Positions 7,324 through 15,950 of a stretch of DNA of 16,276 bases are shown piece by piece. The notes under the pieces were generated by a model, which worked only from the letters and a program-made list of their open reading frames with translations, did no database searches and was not told the DNA's origin. This stretch comes from Candidatus Cloacimonetes bacterium 4572_55 (lineage in GTDB: Bacteria; 4572-55). Each line of letters begins with the position of its first letter. Position 1 is the first letter of the stretch. The translations under genes and the position numbers were made by a program. Where the stretch lies: contig NBMB01000062.1 in the NCBI GenBank assembly GCA_002084765.1, positions 1-16,276 on the forward strand, read 5' to 3'.

Positions 7324-8124
7324 TTATGCGCTCTTCGGAATAAGCGACGCGTCCATTTTTCCGTTAAATATTTCCAATGTTTTCTCAAGAATTTCATCAG
7401 GATCAGAAGGCTCGACGATTTTTTTCTTCCGCTTTTGAGAAGCCTTTTTTTTCTTTTTTAGAGGCGGAGCCACGGACGAAATTTTCTCACTCTCTGATGT
7501 CTTCGATGGAGACCGCGGCTTAGAAACCGGCTCTGTTTTCACACAAGCGTGAATCGATTCATCAATGACCGAGCGGACTCGAATCGATCGACCAAATCGA
7601 TTGGAAAACTCCCGCTCTAAAAACACGGGAACCTGTTCCGCCTTTGAATGATCCATAATCTCTTGATTGGGAAAAGCGAGGATCACGGTTTCGTTTTCTA
7701 TACCGACGATTTTTGAACTGCTTTTCAATATATTTTTTTGGGAGAAATTGAAACGGCTTTTTTTGACCGACTCCATATAAATGCGGTTGAGTTGTTCTGG
7801 GTCGATCTTTTTCAAATTTGGCGGGGTTTGTTTTTGATCAAATAAATGTTTTAATTGATCATATTGCGAGAGTTTTTCATCAGCGGTTGCCGCGTCAATA
7901 ACTGCGGGCATGCTCTGAATATCGTTCAGCGCGGATTTGTCCACCCGAATACGCGTATTTCCCACTTTTATGATTATCATTTCTCCCGATACGAGAATAT
8001 GAAAAAAAACAGGCTGTTCTCCGCTATGTGCCTCAAGCTGGGTTTTCAGTTGTTTCAGCGGCTTTTCCGTCAACAATTCCGGATTCAGTTTGATATGCGC
8101 CGCGTGCCGGATATCCTTCTCCAT
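7324..8124 (-). CDS. Putative replisome adaptor: DnaE-tail-like plus DnaX-tail-like protein
   Basis: A 266-residue protein with no polymerase or ATPase core. Residues about 8-72 (IKLNPELLTEKPLKQLK, AHSGEQPVFFHILVSG, IRVDKSALNDI) match the pattern of the extreme C-terminal domain of DNA polymerase III alpha. After a linker, residues about 108-188 resemble the C-terminal domain of DnaX (tau): an N-terminal helix, then VILAFP, FLEREFSNRFGRSIRVRSVI. A lysine-rich stretch (222-236) leads to DPDEILEKTLEIFNGKM, which recalls the short acidic/hydrophobic tail ending many DnaX proteins. In known replisomes these alpha and tau regions contact each other, so one chain carrying both could bridge to Pol III. 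It lies 6 bp before a proofreading family A polymerase and 66 bp after a DUF3467 gene. AGGAG lies upstream of the ATG, somewhat far at 13 bases. The similarities are from memory; an unrelated fold is possible. Confidence 0.55.
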   Translation of the reverse strand: MEKDIRHAAHIKLNPELLTEKPLKQLKTQLEAHSGEQPVFFHILVSGEMIIIKVGNTRIRVDKSALNDIQSMPAVIDAATADEKLSQYDQLKHLFDQKQTPPNLKKIDPEQLNRIYMESVKKSRFNFSQKNILKSSSKIVGIENETVILAFPNQEIMDHSKAEQVPVFLEREFSNRFGRSIRVRSVIDESIHACVKTEPVSKPRSPSKTSESEKISSVAPPLKKKKKASQKRKKKIVEPSDPDEILEKTLEIFNGKMDASLIPKSA

Positions 8125-8190
8125 AATTTTAGTCGCTCTCCTGTTGGAAGGATTTATAGAAATATACGCGTATGATTTCGAGAAAATCGA

Positions 8191-8583
8191 TTATTTATTT
8201 TTCTTTTTCACTTCACTTTTCATACGACTAGAATTGATAATTCGCAGATTTTTCCCTACCTTCCGATTCCGATAGAGATTCCGCTTGATTTCCGAAGTCA
8301 GGGACTCTCTTTTCTGTTTCGGCAGCAGGATTGATCCGTGGATTGCCTCATAGCCCGCAATTTCTTCTAAGAGGTTTTGGCACAACTTTTTGGCGTACTC
8401 CGGCGTTGTCACAATTCTTGTTATCACTTTTTCTTTGTGGATAAAATCAAAGGTAAGCTCTTGGCAGGAAAAGATGATACGAGCCAAATCAGAATCAATT
8501 GGCTCCGGCTCTTGCTTCGAATCAGATGGGCTTAAGCTTTTGGCGGCAGTAACTTCTGGTTTATAGCTATATTGAAAATCCAA
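8191..8583 (-). CDS. DUF3467 family protein with basic C-terminal tail
   Basis: A 130-residue protein whose residues about 30-87 follow the DUF3467 pattern: DLARIIFSCQELTFDF, then TRIVTTPEYAKKLCQNLLEEI and GYEAIHGSI. The family is small, widespread and of unknown function. The last 40 residues are unusually rich in Lys and Arg, which could suit nucleic-acid binding (inference). The start is TTG at 8583-8581: it is the first possible start after an in-frame TGA two codons upstream, AGGA lies eight bases before it, and no ATG occurs before residue 121. It follows the cyclase gene by 61 bp and precedes the DnaE/DnaX-tail-like gene by 66 bp, so it probably leads a cluster with the polymerase. A weak CTGACA element at the cyclase stop might serve as a promoter element. 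Confidence 0.7.
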   Translation of the reverse strand: MDFQYSYKPEVTAAKSLSPSDSKQEPEPIDSDLARIIFSCQELTFDFIHKEKVITRIVTTPEYAKKLCQNLLEEIAGYEAIHGSILLPKQKRESLTSEIKRNLYRNRKVGKNLRIINSSRMKSEVKKKNK

Positions 8584-8591
8584 CGATCACA

Positions 8592-8595
8592 TCCT
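8592..8595 (-). promoter_or_regulatory. Ribosome site for the TTG start
   Basis: AGGA on the minus strand, eight bases before the TTG codon at 8583. Together with the in-frame stop just upstream, it supports TTG as the start of the DUF3467 gene. Confidence 0.5.
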
Positions 8596-8644
8596 ATTTT
8601 TTAAACATATTTTATTTATTTAAAGTAAGGCAGCCTGTTCTCTG

Positions 8645-10702
8645 TCAGAATTTTTCTTGCAGAGTCTCGACGCCGTCCCACCCCTTTGGCATCCCGTCAT
8701 AGATAAATTTTTCGCACCGTCGGACATAAAGATGTGCAGCGGAATCTTTTTTATTGGCGTTCGCCACATCTTTGAACAGTTGAAACGCGCCTTTGAACTT
8801 TTTGCTATGATAAAGATAGACGCCTTGTTCAAAATCGGCTCTTGTATTCTGTTTGATCTTAACCACTTTTGGATCATCTACATCGAATATTTCAAAAACT
8901 GATATAGAGTGCTTTTTACCTTTTACTCGAATAAGGTCAAGAAATCGATAATTATGCTTTTCCGGGTATTTCAAATGAAAGAGCGTTTGCTCGCTCACCA
9001 GGACAGTCGATCCGTATAATTTGGTGAGATTTTCAATGCGGGAAGCCAGATTGACCGCGTCGGATATGACCGTGCCTTGCATATATTTGCTATAGCCGAT
9101 TGTGCCTAAGACAACCGGTCCTGTGTGCATCCCCATCCCGATCCGAATTGGCTCGTATCCACTTTTGTGGCGATGTCGATTGTAGATTTCGATTTTATTC
9201 ATAATATCGATAGATGCTGCCAAAGCGTCGTCCGCTTTGTTCGGGAAGAGTGCCATCATAGCGTCGCCGATGTATTTGTCAATAAATCCGCCGTTTTCCC
9301 AGATCACTGGGCTGACTCGCTTCAAGTAAGAATTGAGAAATTCAAAATTTTCGCGGGGAGTCATATTTTCTGATAATGCGGTAAAAGAACGGATATCGGC
9401 AAAAAAGATCGTCATCTCTCGATGCACCTGCTCGCCTAATTTGACATGGACGATACTCTCATGTCCCAGGAGCTTCAGGAATTCCTTTGGGACAAATCGA
9501 CTATACGCGGCATTGATATGAGCCAACTGCAGATGGGTTTTTATCCGAGCGACCAACTCGCTGTTAGAAAAAGGCTTGGTCACATAATCGTTGGCTCCGG
9601 CTTTAAACCCTTCAACAACATCGTTCATCTGACCTCGCGCGGTCAGTAGAATAATGGGCAATTCGCTCGAGGGATAGGTTCGACGAATTTGTCGGCAGAC
9701 CTCAAAGCCGTTCATTTTTGGCATCATCACATCCAACAGAATCAGGTTGGGTTTTTCTTTTTCTGTTTCCACCATCTCCAGAGCCTGGACGCCGCTATTT
9801 GCTTCGATAACAGAAAAATCCAACATTCTCAGATATTGGGATAAAAAATGGCAGACTGTCGGTTCGTCATCCACTACCAATATTTTAAATGGCTTTTCAC
9901 CATGAGCGTCCGGCGTGAATCGCGACTCATGGCTTTTATCCTGAGAAACCGCGGTATCTATGGAAAAAGGCTCGTCGGGTTTGTTTTTTTCTGGGGGATT
10001 ATTCTCAAAGAATTTATTTTTGGCGAGCGGCAATTTGAATGAGAATTTCAGAGCCTTTTCCGGTATTGAATTGATATGAATTTTGTCTCCGTGAAGCTCA
10101 ATCAACTGCTTGGCAATGGCAAAATTAAAGGCTATTTCCGAATCTTTATCAATTTCTAAATCCTCGATTTGCTGACCAGTTTTGGAAAGATAGCGCAATT
10201 TCTCATTTTTTATATTCCCTGTCGAGGAGATGATCAGCACAAGGTTTTCACTTTCGGTTTTCGCGGAAACCTCAATAAACCCCGTCTTGGTGCACTCGAT
10301 CAATACCTTTGCCAAATTCAACAAAATTTGCCGCAGACGTTTTTGATCTGCTTGGACGTGCGATAAGTTGGGATTGATCTTATTGATCAAATGGAGCGGT
10401 TTTTTTTTCGAGATATGTTTGAAATGGTCAACGACCACTGCCGCGCAGCTATCAATCGATACCGATCCGATCGATAAGCGAATCTCTTTTGATTGTAATT
10501 GACCAGCGTCCAATAAGTTATCGATTAATTCCGACATTTTTTTGCCGGTTGACAAAATATCTCGTAAATCGGGAGCAAGCCGCTTGTCATCAGCGTCCTC
10601 GACGCGGTCAATCAAGGATGAAGCCGCGGTATGAACTCGGCTCAGCTGTCTCTTCAGTTCGTATGACACATTTTTCAAAAAATTATTCGTTAGTTCTTTC
10701 AT
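8645..10702 (-). CDS. Degenerate histidine kinase - receiver - class III adenylate cyclase fusion
   Basis: A 685-residue cytoplasmic signalling protein. Residues 1-225 have the layout of a HisKA/HATPase module (NFLKNVSYELKRQL, RLRQILLNL, AIAKQLIELHG), but the acceptor His is Tyr14, the N-box Asn is Val133, the G1 Asp is lost (SSTGNI) and the G2 glycines are gone (AFNFAIAK), so it is probably a pseudokinase. A receiver (about 271-390) is intact: Asp278/Asp279, phospho-acceptor Asp324 and Lys376. The cyclase (about 425-610) keeps metal ligands Asp436 and Asp480, adenine-selecting Lys476 and Thr544, and Asn551 and Arg555, so it should make cAMP. The tail (about 620-665) looks like a TPR. There is no transmembrane segment or sensor domain. 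A phosphodonor kinase must act in trans. The first in-frame ATG is used, with only a weak ribosome site; the frame is open 13 codons upstream without another good start. Confidence 0.9.
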   Translation of the reverse strand: MKELTNNFLKNVSYELKRQLSRVHTAASSLIDRVEDADDKRLAPDLRDILSTGKKMSELIDNLLDAGQLQSKEIRLSIGSVSIDSCAAVVVDHFKHISKKKPLHLINKINPNLSHVQADQKRLRQILLNLAKVLIECTKTGFIEVSAKTESENLVLIISSTGNIKNEKLRYLSKTGQQIEDLEIDKDSEIAFNFAIAKQLIELHGDKIHINSIPEKALKFSFKLPLAKNKFFENNPPEKNKPDEPFSIDTAVSQDKSHESRFTPDAHGEKPFKILVVDDEPTVCHFLSQYLRMLDFSVIEANSGVQALEMVETEKEKPNLILLDVMMPKMNGFEVCRQIRRTYPSSELPIILLTARGQMNDVVEGFKAGANDYVTKPFSNSELVARIKTHLQLAHINAAYSRFVPKEFLKLLGHESIVHVKLGEQVHREMTIFFADIRSFTALSENMTPRENFEFLNSYLKRVSPVIWENGGFIDKYIGDAMMALFPNKADDALAASIDIMNKIEIYNRHRHKSGYEPIRIGMGMHTGPVVLGTIGYSKYMQGTVISDAVNLASRIENLTKLYGSTVLVSEQTLFHLKYPEKHNYRFLDLIRVKGKKHSISVFEIFDVDDPKVVKIKQNTRADFEQGVYLYHSKKFKGAFQLFKDVANANKKDSAAHLYVRRCEKFIYDGMPKGWDGVETLQEKF

Positions 10703-11022
10703 CGTCCGGCATCTTTGTTCTGAAAATTTAAAGTATTCAAATTTATATTAATTACTAAGCAAACCCCTAAGAGTCCGCTTGTGTCGTAGGAAACGTCAAT
10801 TTATTATCGCTCAAAATACCCCGACGGCCTATTCTCTATTTTATCGCAAATTTCTATCTCAAGATATTACAATATATCGAAAAAAAAATCAACACATTTT
10901 GGCGGGTCGCCCAGATAGATTTCTATTTTTTTCATAAGCCTTTGTTGGTTCGAGTGAAATTTTCCAATGCTAGTGGGTTTGCAGCCGATTATTTGTTGCA
11001 TAAAATTTGGGGCAACCGCGGA
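10703..11022. other. Gene-free spacer before the cyclase gene
   Basis: Between the stop of the large secreted protein and the cyclase start, 320 bases hold no supported gene. A small GC hairpin (GGCG 10901-10904 with CGCC 10908-10911) is followed on the minus strand, after about 12 bases, by nine T residues; this could be a weak terminator for the large gene. An inverted pair TCTATCT (10853-10859) and AGATAGA (10913-10919) surrounds it. No convincing promoter was found, although one for the cyclase gene should be here. Confidence 0.45.
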
Positions 11023-14000
11023 TCAACGGATTAACAACATGGAGCGGCATTGACGAAAGTCGTTCGTTTGCAGATCAAGAAAATAGACGCCGGAAGAGGC
11101 ATTTTCTCCGGAAGAAAGTGTGCCGTCCCAATGAAGCCGGCGGAATCCGGATGGTGACATTTCCTGGTCGCAGAGCGTCCGCACAAGCTGGCCCGTGACT
11201 GAGTAGATTTTTGCCGTAACCCGAGACGCATCCGGCAGGAACAGATTCATTGTCGTGTATTCTGTAAAAGGGTTTGGGTAGTTCGGATAGAGTGCTACGT
11301 TTTGCGGAAGTTGCGGCTGGAGGCAGTGTTCCTCAACAAAATAGGGCGCACCCGCCACAAGCAAAAAACGATGCGGCTGATTTGGTATAGCCCAGAAACC
11401 GTATTCTCCCTCAACGGGATATTGAAGAGTCTGGTCTGTTATGCAGAATTCGTAATCCGAAGAGGTTGCGGCTTGTTGGGATAATGTGACAAATATTGGA
11501 TCGTCAGACTTAAGGCAAATTTCAAAGCTAAAGCGATGTCCTTCATTCGATATTTGTCGACAATCGACCGCGGACTTTTGATCGTCTTCGATAAAGTAGA
11601 GCTGCACCGCATTATCGGGAGGGATCGGCGGCTCGCTTAGCCTAAAACTTTGCTGAGAAGAAAACAGGGCGTAATTATCACAATCCTCAAATTTTTCCGA
11701 CCTGACCGAGAGCTGAATTCCCCAGTCATACCCGTCTAAATAGGATTCACCATCCAGAATAGCCGCGGTAGACGCGGGAGAGGTCTCCGCAATCGGTGGA
11801 ATGCGTATCACAACCCTGTTGTCGTTATTATTTCTCAGAAAATATCCTTTCCAAGGCACCAGCAAGGCAGTTTGCTCATAAGCGGACCCGTCCCACTCCC
11901 AAGCCGCGTTTTCCACATTGTCCGGCAAATCGATAGACGACCAACCAACCGGGAAGCTGAAGGGCGATCCGATGATGTTCCAGCCTCTTTCTAACGTCAG
12001 TTCGTAGGGTTCGCCGGTCGAGACGGAAAGAGCTGTCGCTGGTTGCGTATCCAATGGCTGCGGCTCTCGGGCAACCAGCCAGTAGCCCTGTCCCTGTTCC
12101 AAGAAAAAACTATCGCGGTTTTCTGACGGATCATTCGGCTCATACTCTTCATATAGAAACAGATCGGTTTCCCACTCCCACAAGCGCCATTTTGTGGGGT
12201 CGTACTGTCCGAATTCGTTTGATAACACAAAGCCCGGGCTACGGTTATCCAATTCCAGAGGAATAGAGAATAGCTGATAAGATTCGACCGGAAAGGTCTC
12301 GGTGCTCTGCAGATTCAATACCTGAACTCGGACGATTTCCGGATAGTTTTCATTACTTGGAAAAATTGCACTGTTGCCCGCGTGATCCACGGCTGATATG
12401 TAAAATTCCAGCCCTCTGTCAGTCACGGATTCCGCGGGAATCGTGGCTTGATAGAGTTCGCTGTTTTGCGAATCCACCGGAAGCGAGGCGACCTCGACGT
12501 AATCCAAATTTCCTCCCAATCGGTAAGATAGCGTCGCATTGTCCATAGCGATATCGTCTTGAATCCTGATCTGCACCGGCAACTCGTTCCCGGCGATTGG
12601 GTATGGAAACTGCGCGGCGGATAAAAATTGGGGGGGCGTCACATCCAGAATTCCTTGACCCACGACAGAAGTCACGATCTCCTCGGACCCAACTTCGTCA
12701 TCAAGAAATATCGATAGATCCGCTGGATTTACATCAGCGATTGTTGGTTGGAAAGTCAGCTCGATCTCTATTTCCGCATTCGGCAGGAGAGTGATCGGCA
12801 AATCGGACGGGCTGGAGTCGATCCGAGTATGATACTGGACATTGTCGCTTATCGAGAGCTCCACAATTGTCAGGGAGGCAGACCCGCTGTTCCTTGACCG
12901 AATGGAAATGGTGGAGTCTCTGCCAATATAAACTTGTCCGAAATCGACCGCTTCTGGTATTGTTGTGAGTTGCGCCCGAGCACCAACGCCGATTAGAGAT
13001 AGATCAAAATTTGTTTGGTTCGGATCATTACAAGAGAGGCTCATGACGCCGGTTTGATCTCCGATTTCAGTGGGCTGAAAAACGACGGAAAGCGTCAGTT
13101 CTTCGTTGGGGGCGACGTTCGGCAATGGGAAACCGGGCGATGTCAACTGAAATTGATCGTTGTCAAAAGAGAGCCCCTCCATCTCTAAATCCGCCTGTCC
13201 GTTATTCGAGATGGTCAAAGACAATTCTCTGGTTTGACCCACGCGAACCGAGCCGAAGTTTAGCAGATGATCTGACGCGGCGATCTGCGCGGCAAGTCCA
13301 ATCCCTTTGAGCCTAACCGTCGTCGAATTTTGATCGGGATCGTTTGAAAAGATATAGAGATTCCCGTTAATTTCCCCTTGATACAGGGGATTGAAAAAAA
13401 GCATTACAGTCATTTGGCTTTGAGGCAAAAGTATCAACGGCAACGTCGATTCTGTGGAAAACGCAGAGTGATCGATAAGGAACGATTCAACAAAAAGGTC
13501 GAGTTGTCCATTATTGGCGATGGTCAGTTCCGCAGAACTCCCGTAACCCAGCGCGGTCGGAACAAAAAGGACGCTATCGGTAGCAGATATGACAGCCGCG
13601 ACTCCATTTCCGATGAGGTTTGTCGTCTCATCGCCGAAAAAGTCGGAGCTTTGGATCGTCGCAGACGCGGTGAAAGCACCGATTTGATCGGGCTGAAACG
13701 TGATCGGAATCCGTTCATTTCCTCCGGGAGATATGAGCAATACAGAGGAGAAATCGTCGATAAATGCGGGATGATCGACATCGATGTCATAGACAATCAG
13801 CTCGACTTCGCCGATGTTTGTCAGAGAAATAAATCGAGTGGAGTCCGAGTATATTGGCACAAATCCGAAATCGATTTCCGAAGTGGCTTGCAACAAGGGT
13901 GCTTCACCATACCCGGTCAATTCTACGGTCGGGGCGTTTCCATTATGATCATCGCTGGTAATTGTCAGAGTCGCAGTGACAGGTTCAATATCCGTGGGGG

Positions 14001-15912
14001 TGAATATCAAATCTACGGCTTCGGAGGAATTTCTTTCGATCTCCAGCGGTAAGGTCTCACCGCTTACGAAAAGTGGCTGATCGGAACTGAGTCCTGTCAC
14101 GGTAAGAGTGGAATTGCCTTGATTGGAGATGATGAGGGATCCGCGCTTTGGTTCATTGATTGGGCTACCGCCGAAATCAAGGGTGGTCTGGGGCAGATCG
14201 ATATACGCGGCGGTTCCGTATCCATTGAGAGTCAGAAGAAAATTGCCCTGTGGATCGTTGCTTTGGATAATCAAATCTGCTTGAACCAGACCCGTGTCTG
14301 CAGGAGTGAAGGTTAATAGGATCGGTTCCCCTTCGTTTGGTTGTAGCGTGAAGTTTTCTGGAGAGACAGAAAACTGTGGCGAGGTGGGAATAATGTTGTT
14401 TATCGATAAAGCGGCACCGCCGATATTTCCGCCAGGGTTTTGCACGAGTACTTCCATTTCCGTCGATATTTCCACAGGTTGATCCCCAAAATCGATTATT
14501 TCCTGATCAACCCATAAGTTCGGGTGGGGCTGGACAAAATGAAAAATTTGATTCGCTGTCACGTTGCTGATCATCTGGGTTTCGCCGTTTAGCCACTGGA
14601 CTTGCGCTGAGTAGATGGTCGTATCGTCTCCAAGTCCAAACTCAGCTACGAAAGAATTTTGTCCAAAGGGTCCACAGTCGCTGCCCAGTTCCCGCGCTTG
14701 AATCCCAAGATTGCTTGTGATCCGAATTCGCGCGCCGACGCCGTCTGAACTGGACAATGTGCCGGTGAGTTTGACGTGAAACCAGTTGTTTTGGGCCATG
14801 TTATTTTTTAAGAGTTGATACCCGTCTTCTCGGATAAGGAATAGGTCTAAATCTCCGTCGTTATCATAATCAGCCCATGTAGCGTCTCTGGAAATTCCGT
14901 CCCCCTCGGCTTGATACTGTTGTGTCACATCCGTAAAGGTATTGTCGCCATTGTTGCGATACAACGCGTTGGTCGCGTCGCTATTGACGATATAAAGATC
15001 GATCAATCCGTCCCGATCGAAATCTCCCCATGTTGCCGCTTGCGTATTTGCCGGATGCGCGATCCCTGCGCTTTCTGCGATATCGACAAAGAGATTATTT
15101 TCCGTATTATGATAGAGGCTGTTCGCTCCCTCTCTCGAGACATAAGCCACAAGATAGCCGTCATTGTCCGCATCTGCCCAGACGCACGCCCAATCGGAGG
15201 AGTTGCTATGAATATCCGCCGCGTCGGTGATGTCGGAAAAATTGAGACCCCCTTGATTCTTATAAAAATAAGCTCTGTCCGGAAGAAGCGTGCCGACGAA
15301 GAGGTCGGGCAAACGATCCTGGTCAAAATCTGCAAAGCTCGCGCTTAATCCGAGAGTTATATTTTCGATTCCGGTGTCAAGGGATACATCCGTAAAAGAG
15401 AAATTGCCGTTGTTTCGGTAGAATTGACAACCGTCGGCAGCAGTCAAAAATATATCTGGATCGCCGTCTGCGTCCACGTCGGTAACTGCTTTTCCACCAA
15501 AACCCGTGTGGGAGATGGATGTGATATCCGTGACGTCGATAAAGGGAGCGTTTCTACGGTTTGACAATATCCGGGTTTGACCAGAATTGTTTACCAGCAA
15601 GATATCCAAATCCCCGTCGCTATCAAAATCCGTCCACATAGCACTTTTCGTGGCATATTGTGCTGTCTCGACGCCGTATTGGGCACTCACATCAAGAAAA
15701 GAGCCGTCTATATTCTGAAGAAGTCGGTTTCCACCGAATCGAGCGATAAACAGATCAAGATAGCCGTCTCGATTAAAATCTCCCCACGCCGCGCTATTGC
15801 CCCCTCCTAAATCGCCTAAATTTACCTGGTCAGTTACGTCGGTAAAAGGTTGACTTCCAACAATTTCTGCGCACACAATCACAAACAAGAAAATATATGT
15901 TATTAGCCTCAT
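11023..15912 (-). CDS. Secreted FG-GAP / ASPIC-UnbV / ASH-repeat protein with type IX-like sorting tail
   Basis: A 1629-residue extracellular protein. A signal peptide (residues 1-20, cleavage after VGS) is followed by seven Asp-rich FG-GAP/VCBS-type repeats (about 45-360), likely a seven-bladed calcium-binding propeller. An ASPIC/UnbV domain (about 375-460; DGVGARIRI, WLNGETQ) follows, then six ASH-type (choice-of-anchor D) Ig-like repeats of about 106 residues (462-1088). Next come an Ig-like stretch beginning VTPPQF (1091-1200) and a region with two WNIIGSPF/YWLV-like units (1205-1375). The C-terminus has YPNYPNPF, a FlgD-like domain (TAKIYSVTGQLVRTL, GVYFLDL) and the ending SMLLIR, typical of type IX secretion cargo. 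A surface adhesion or structural role is likely; no catalytic site was recognised. A weak GGA precedes the ATG by eight bases. It begins 38 bp after the Uma2 gene. Confidence 0.9.
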   Translation of the reverse strand: MRLITYIFLFVIVCAEIVGSQPFTDVTDQVNLGDLGGGNSAAWGDFNRDGYLDLFIARFGGNRLLQNIDGSFLDVSAQYGVETAQYATKSAMWTDFDSDGDLDILLVNNSGQTRILSNRRNAPFIDVTDITSISHTGFGGKAVTDVDADGDPDIFLTAADGCQFYRNNGNFSFTDVSLDTGIENITLGLSASFADFDQDRLPDLFVGTLLPDRAYFYKNQGGLNFSDITDAADIHSNSSDWACVWADADNDGYLVAYVSREGANSLYHNTENNLFVDIAESAGIAHPANTQAATWGDFDRDGLIDLYIVNSDATNALYRNNGDNTFTDVTQQYQAEGDGISRDATWADYDNDGDLDLFLIREDGYQLLKNNMAQNNWFHVKLTGTLSSSDGVGARIRITSNLGIQARELGSDCGPFGQNSFVAEFGLGDDTTIYSAQVQWLNGETQMISNVTANQIFHFVQPHPNLWVDQEIIDFGDQPVEISTEMEVLVQNPGGNIGGAALSINNIIPTSPQFSVSPENFTLQPNEGEPILLTFTPADTGLVQADLIIQSNDPQGNFLLTLNGYGTAAYIDLPQTTLDFGGSPINEPKRGSLIISNQGNSTLTVTGLSSDQPLFVSGETLPLEIERNSSEAVDLIFTPTDIEPVTATLTITSDDHNGNAPTVELTGYGEAPLLQATSEIDFGFVPIYSDSTRFISLTNIGEVELIVYDIDVDHPAFIDDFSSVLLISPGGNERIPITFQPDQIGAFTASATIQSSDFFGDETTNLIGNGVAAVISATDSVLFVPTALGYGSSAELTIANNGQLDLFVESFLIDHSAFSTESTLPLILLPQSQMTVMLFFNPLYQGEINGNLYIFSNDPDQNSTTVRLKGIGLAAQIAASDHLLNFGSVRVGQTRELSLTISNNGQADLEMEGLSFDNDQFQLTSPGFPLPNVAPNEELTLSVVFQPTEIGDQTGVMSLSCNDPNQTNFDLSLIGVGARAQLTTIPEAVDFGQVYIGRDSTISIRSRNSGSASLTIVELSISDNVQYHTRIDSSPSDLPITLLPNAEIEIELTFQPTIADVNPADLSIFLDDEVGSEEIVTSVVGQGILDVTPPQFLSAAQFPYPIAGNELPVQIRIQDDIAMDNATLSYRLGGNLDYVEVASLPVDSQNSELYQATIPAESVTDRGLEFYISAVDHAGNSAIFPSNENYPEIVRVQVLNLQSTETFPVESYQLFSIPLELDNRSPGFVLSNEFGQYDPTKWRLWEWETDLFLYEEYEPNDPSENRDSFFLEQGQGYWLVAREPQPLDTQPATALSVSTGEPYELTLERGWNIIGSPFSFPVGWSSIDLPDNVENAAWEWDGSAYEQTALLVPWKGYFLRNNNDNRVVIRIPPIAETSPASTAAILDGESYLDGYDWGIQLSVRSEKFEDCDNYALFSSQQSFRLSEPPIPPDNAVQLYFIEDDQKSAVDCRQISNEGHRFSFEICLKSDDPIFVTLSQQAATSSDYEFCITDQTLQYPVEGEYGFWAIPNQPHRFLLVAGAPYFVEEHCLQPQLPQNVALYPNYPNPFTEYTTMNLFLPDASRVTAKIYSVTGQLVRTLCDQEMSPSGFRRLHWDGTLSSGENASSGVYFLDLQTNDFRQCRSMLLIR
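12649..14529 (-). repeat. Six tandem ASH-type Ig-like domain repeats
   Basis: Six units of about 106 residues, beginning near residues 462, 569, 673, 774, 876 and 980. Most open with a DFG-type strand (IIDFGDQPV, TLDFGGSPI, EIDFGFVPI, VLFVPTALG, LLNFGSVRV, AVDFGQVYI), contain a FxP turn, and the first five close with a G-x-G-x-x-A phrase (GYGTAA, GYGEAP, GNGVAA, GIGLAA, GVGARA). The repeats are divergent in DNA, so the array is old. Confidence 0.8.
14833..15790 (-). repeat. Seven FG-GAP/VCBS-type repeats
   Basis: Asp-rich loops recur about every 50 residues: DFNRDGYLDLF, DFDSDGDLDIL, DVDADGDPDIF, DFDQDRLPDLF, DADNDGYLVAY, DFDRDGLIDLY and DYDNDGDLDLF. Seven units suit a seven-bladed beta-propeller with calcium-binding loops. 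The fifth unit has lost the second acidic cluster and may not bind metal. Confidence 0.85.
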
Positions 15913-15950
15913 AAGTGTAATCCAATATGTAAAGTTGAAAATAAGGCATA

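Noticed and set aside
8645-10702. Reading the cyclase fusion as an active hybrid histidine kinase
   Set aside because: The acceptor His and the N, G1 and G2 box residues needed for ATP binding are missing.
10703-11022. A small RNA or riboswitch in the spacer before the cyclase gene
   Set aside because: Only a 4-bp GC stem and a distant inverted pair were found, and no known riboswitch core could be recognised.
13378-14052. A 224-codon open frame on the plus strand
   Set aside because: It lies wholly antisense to the ASH-repeat region of the large secreted protein, shows no recognisable domain and has a composition typical of a reverse-frame shadow.
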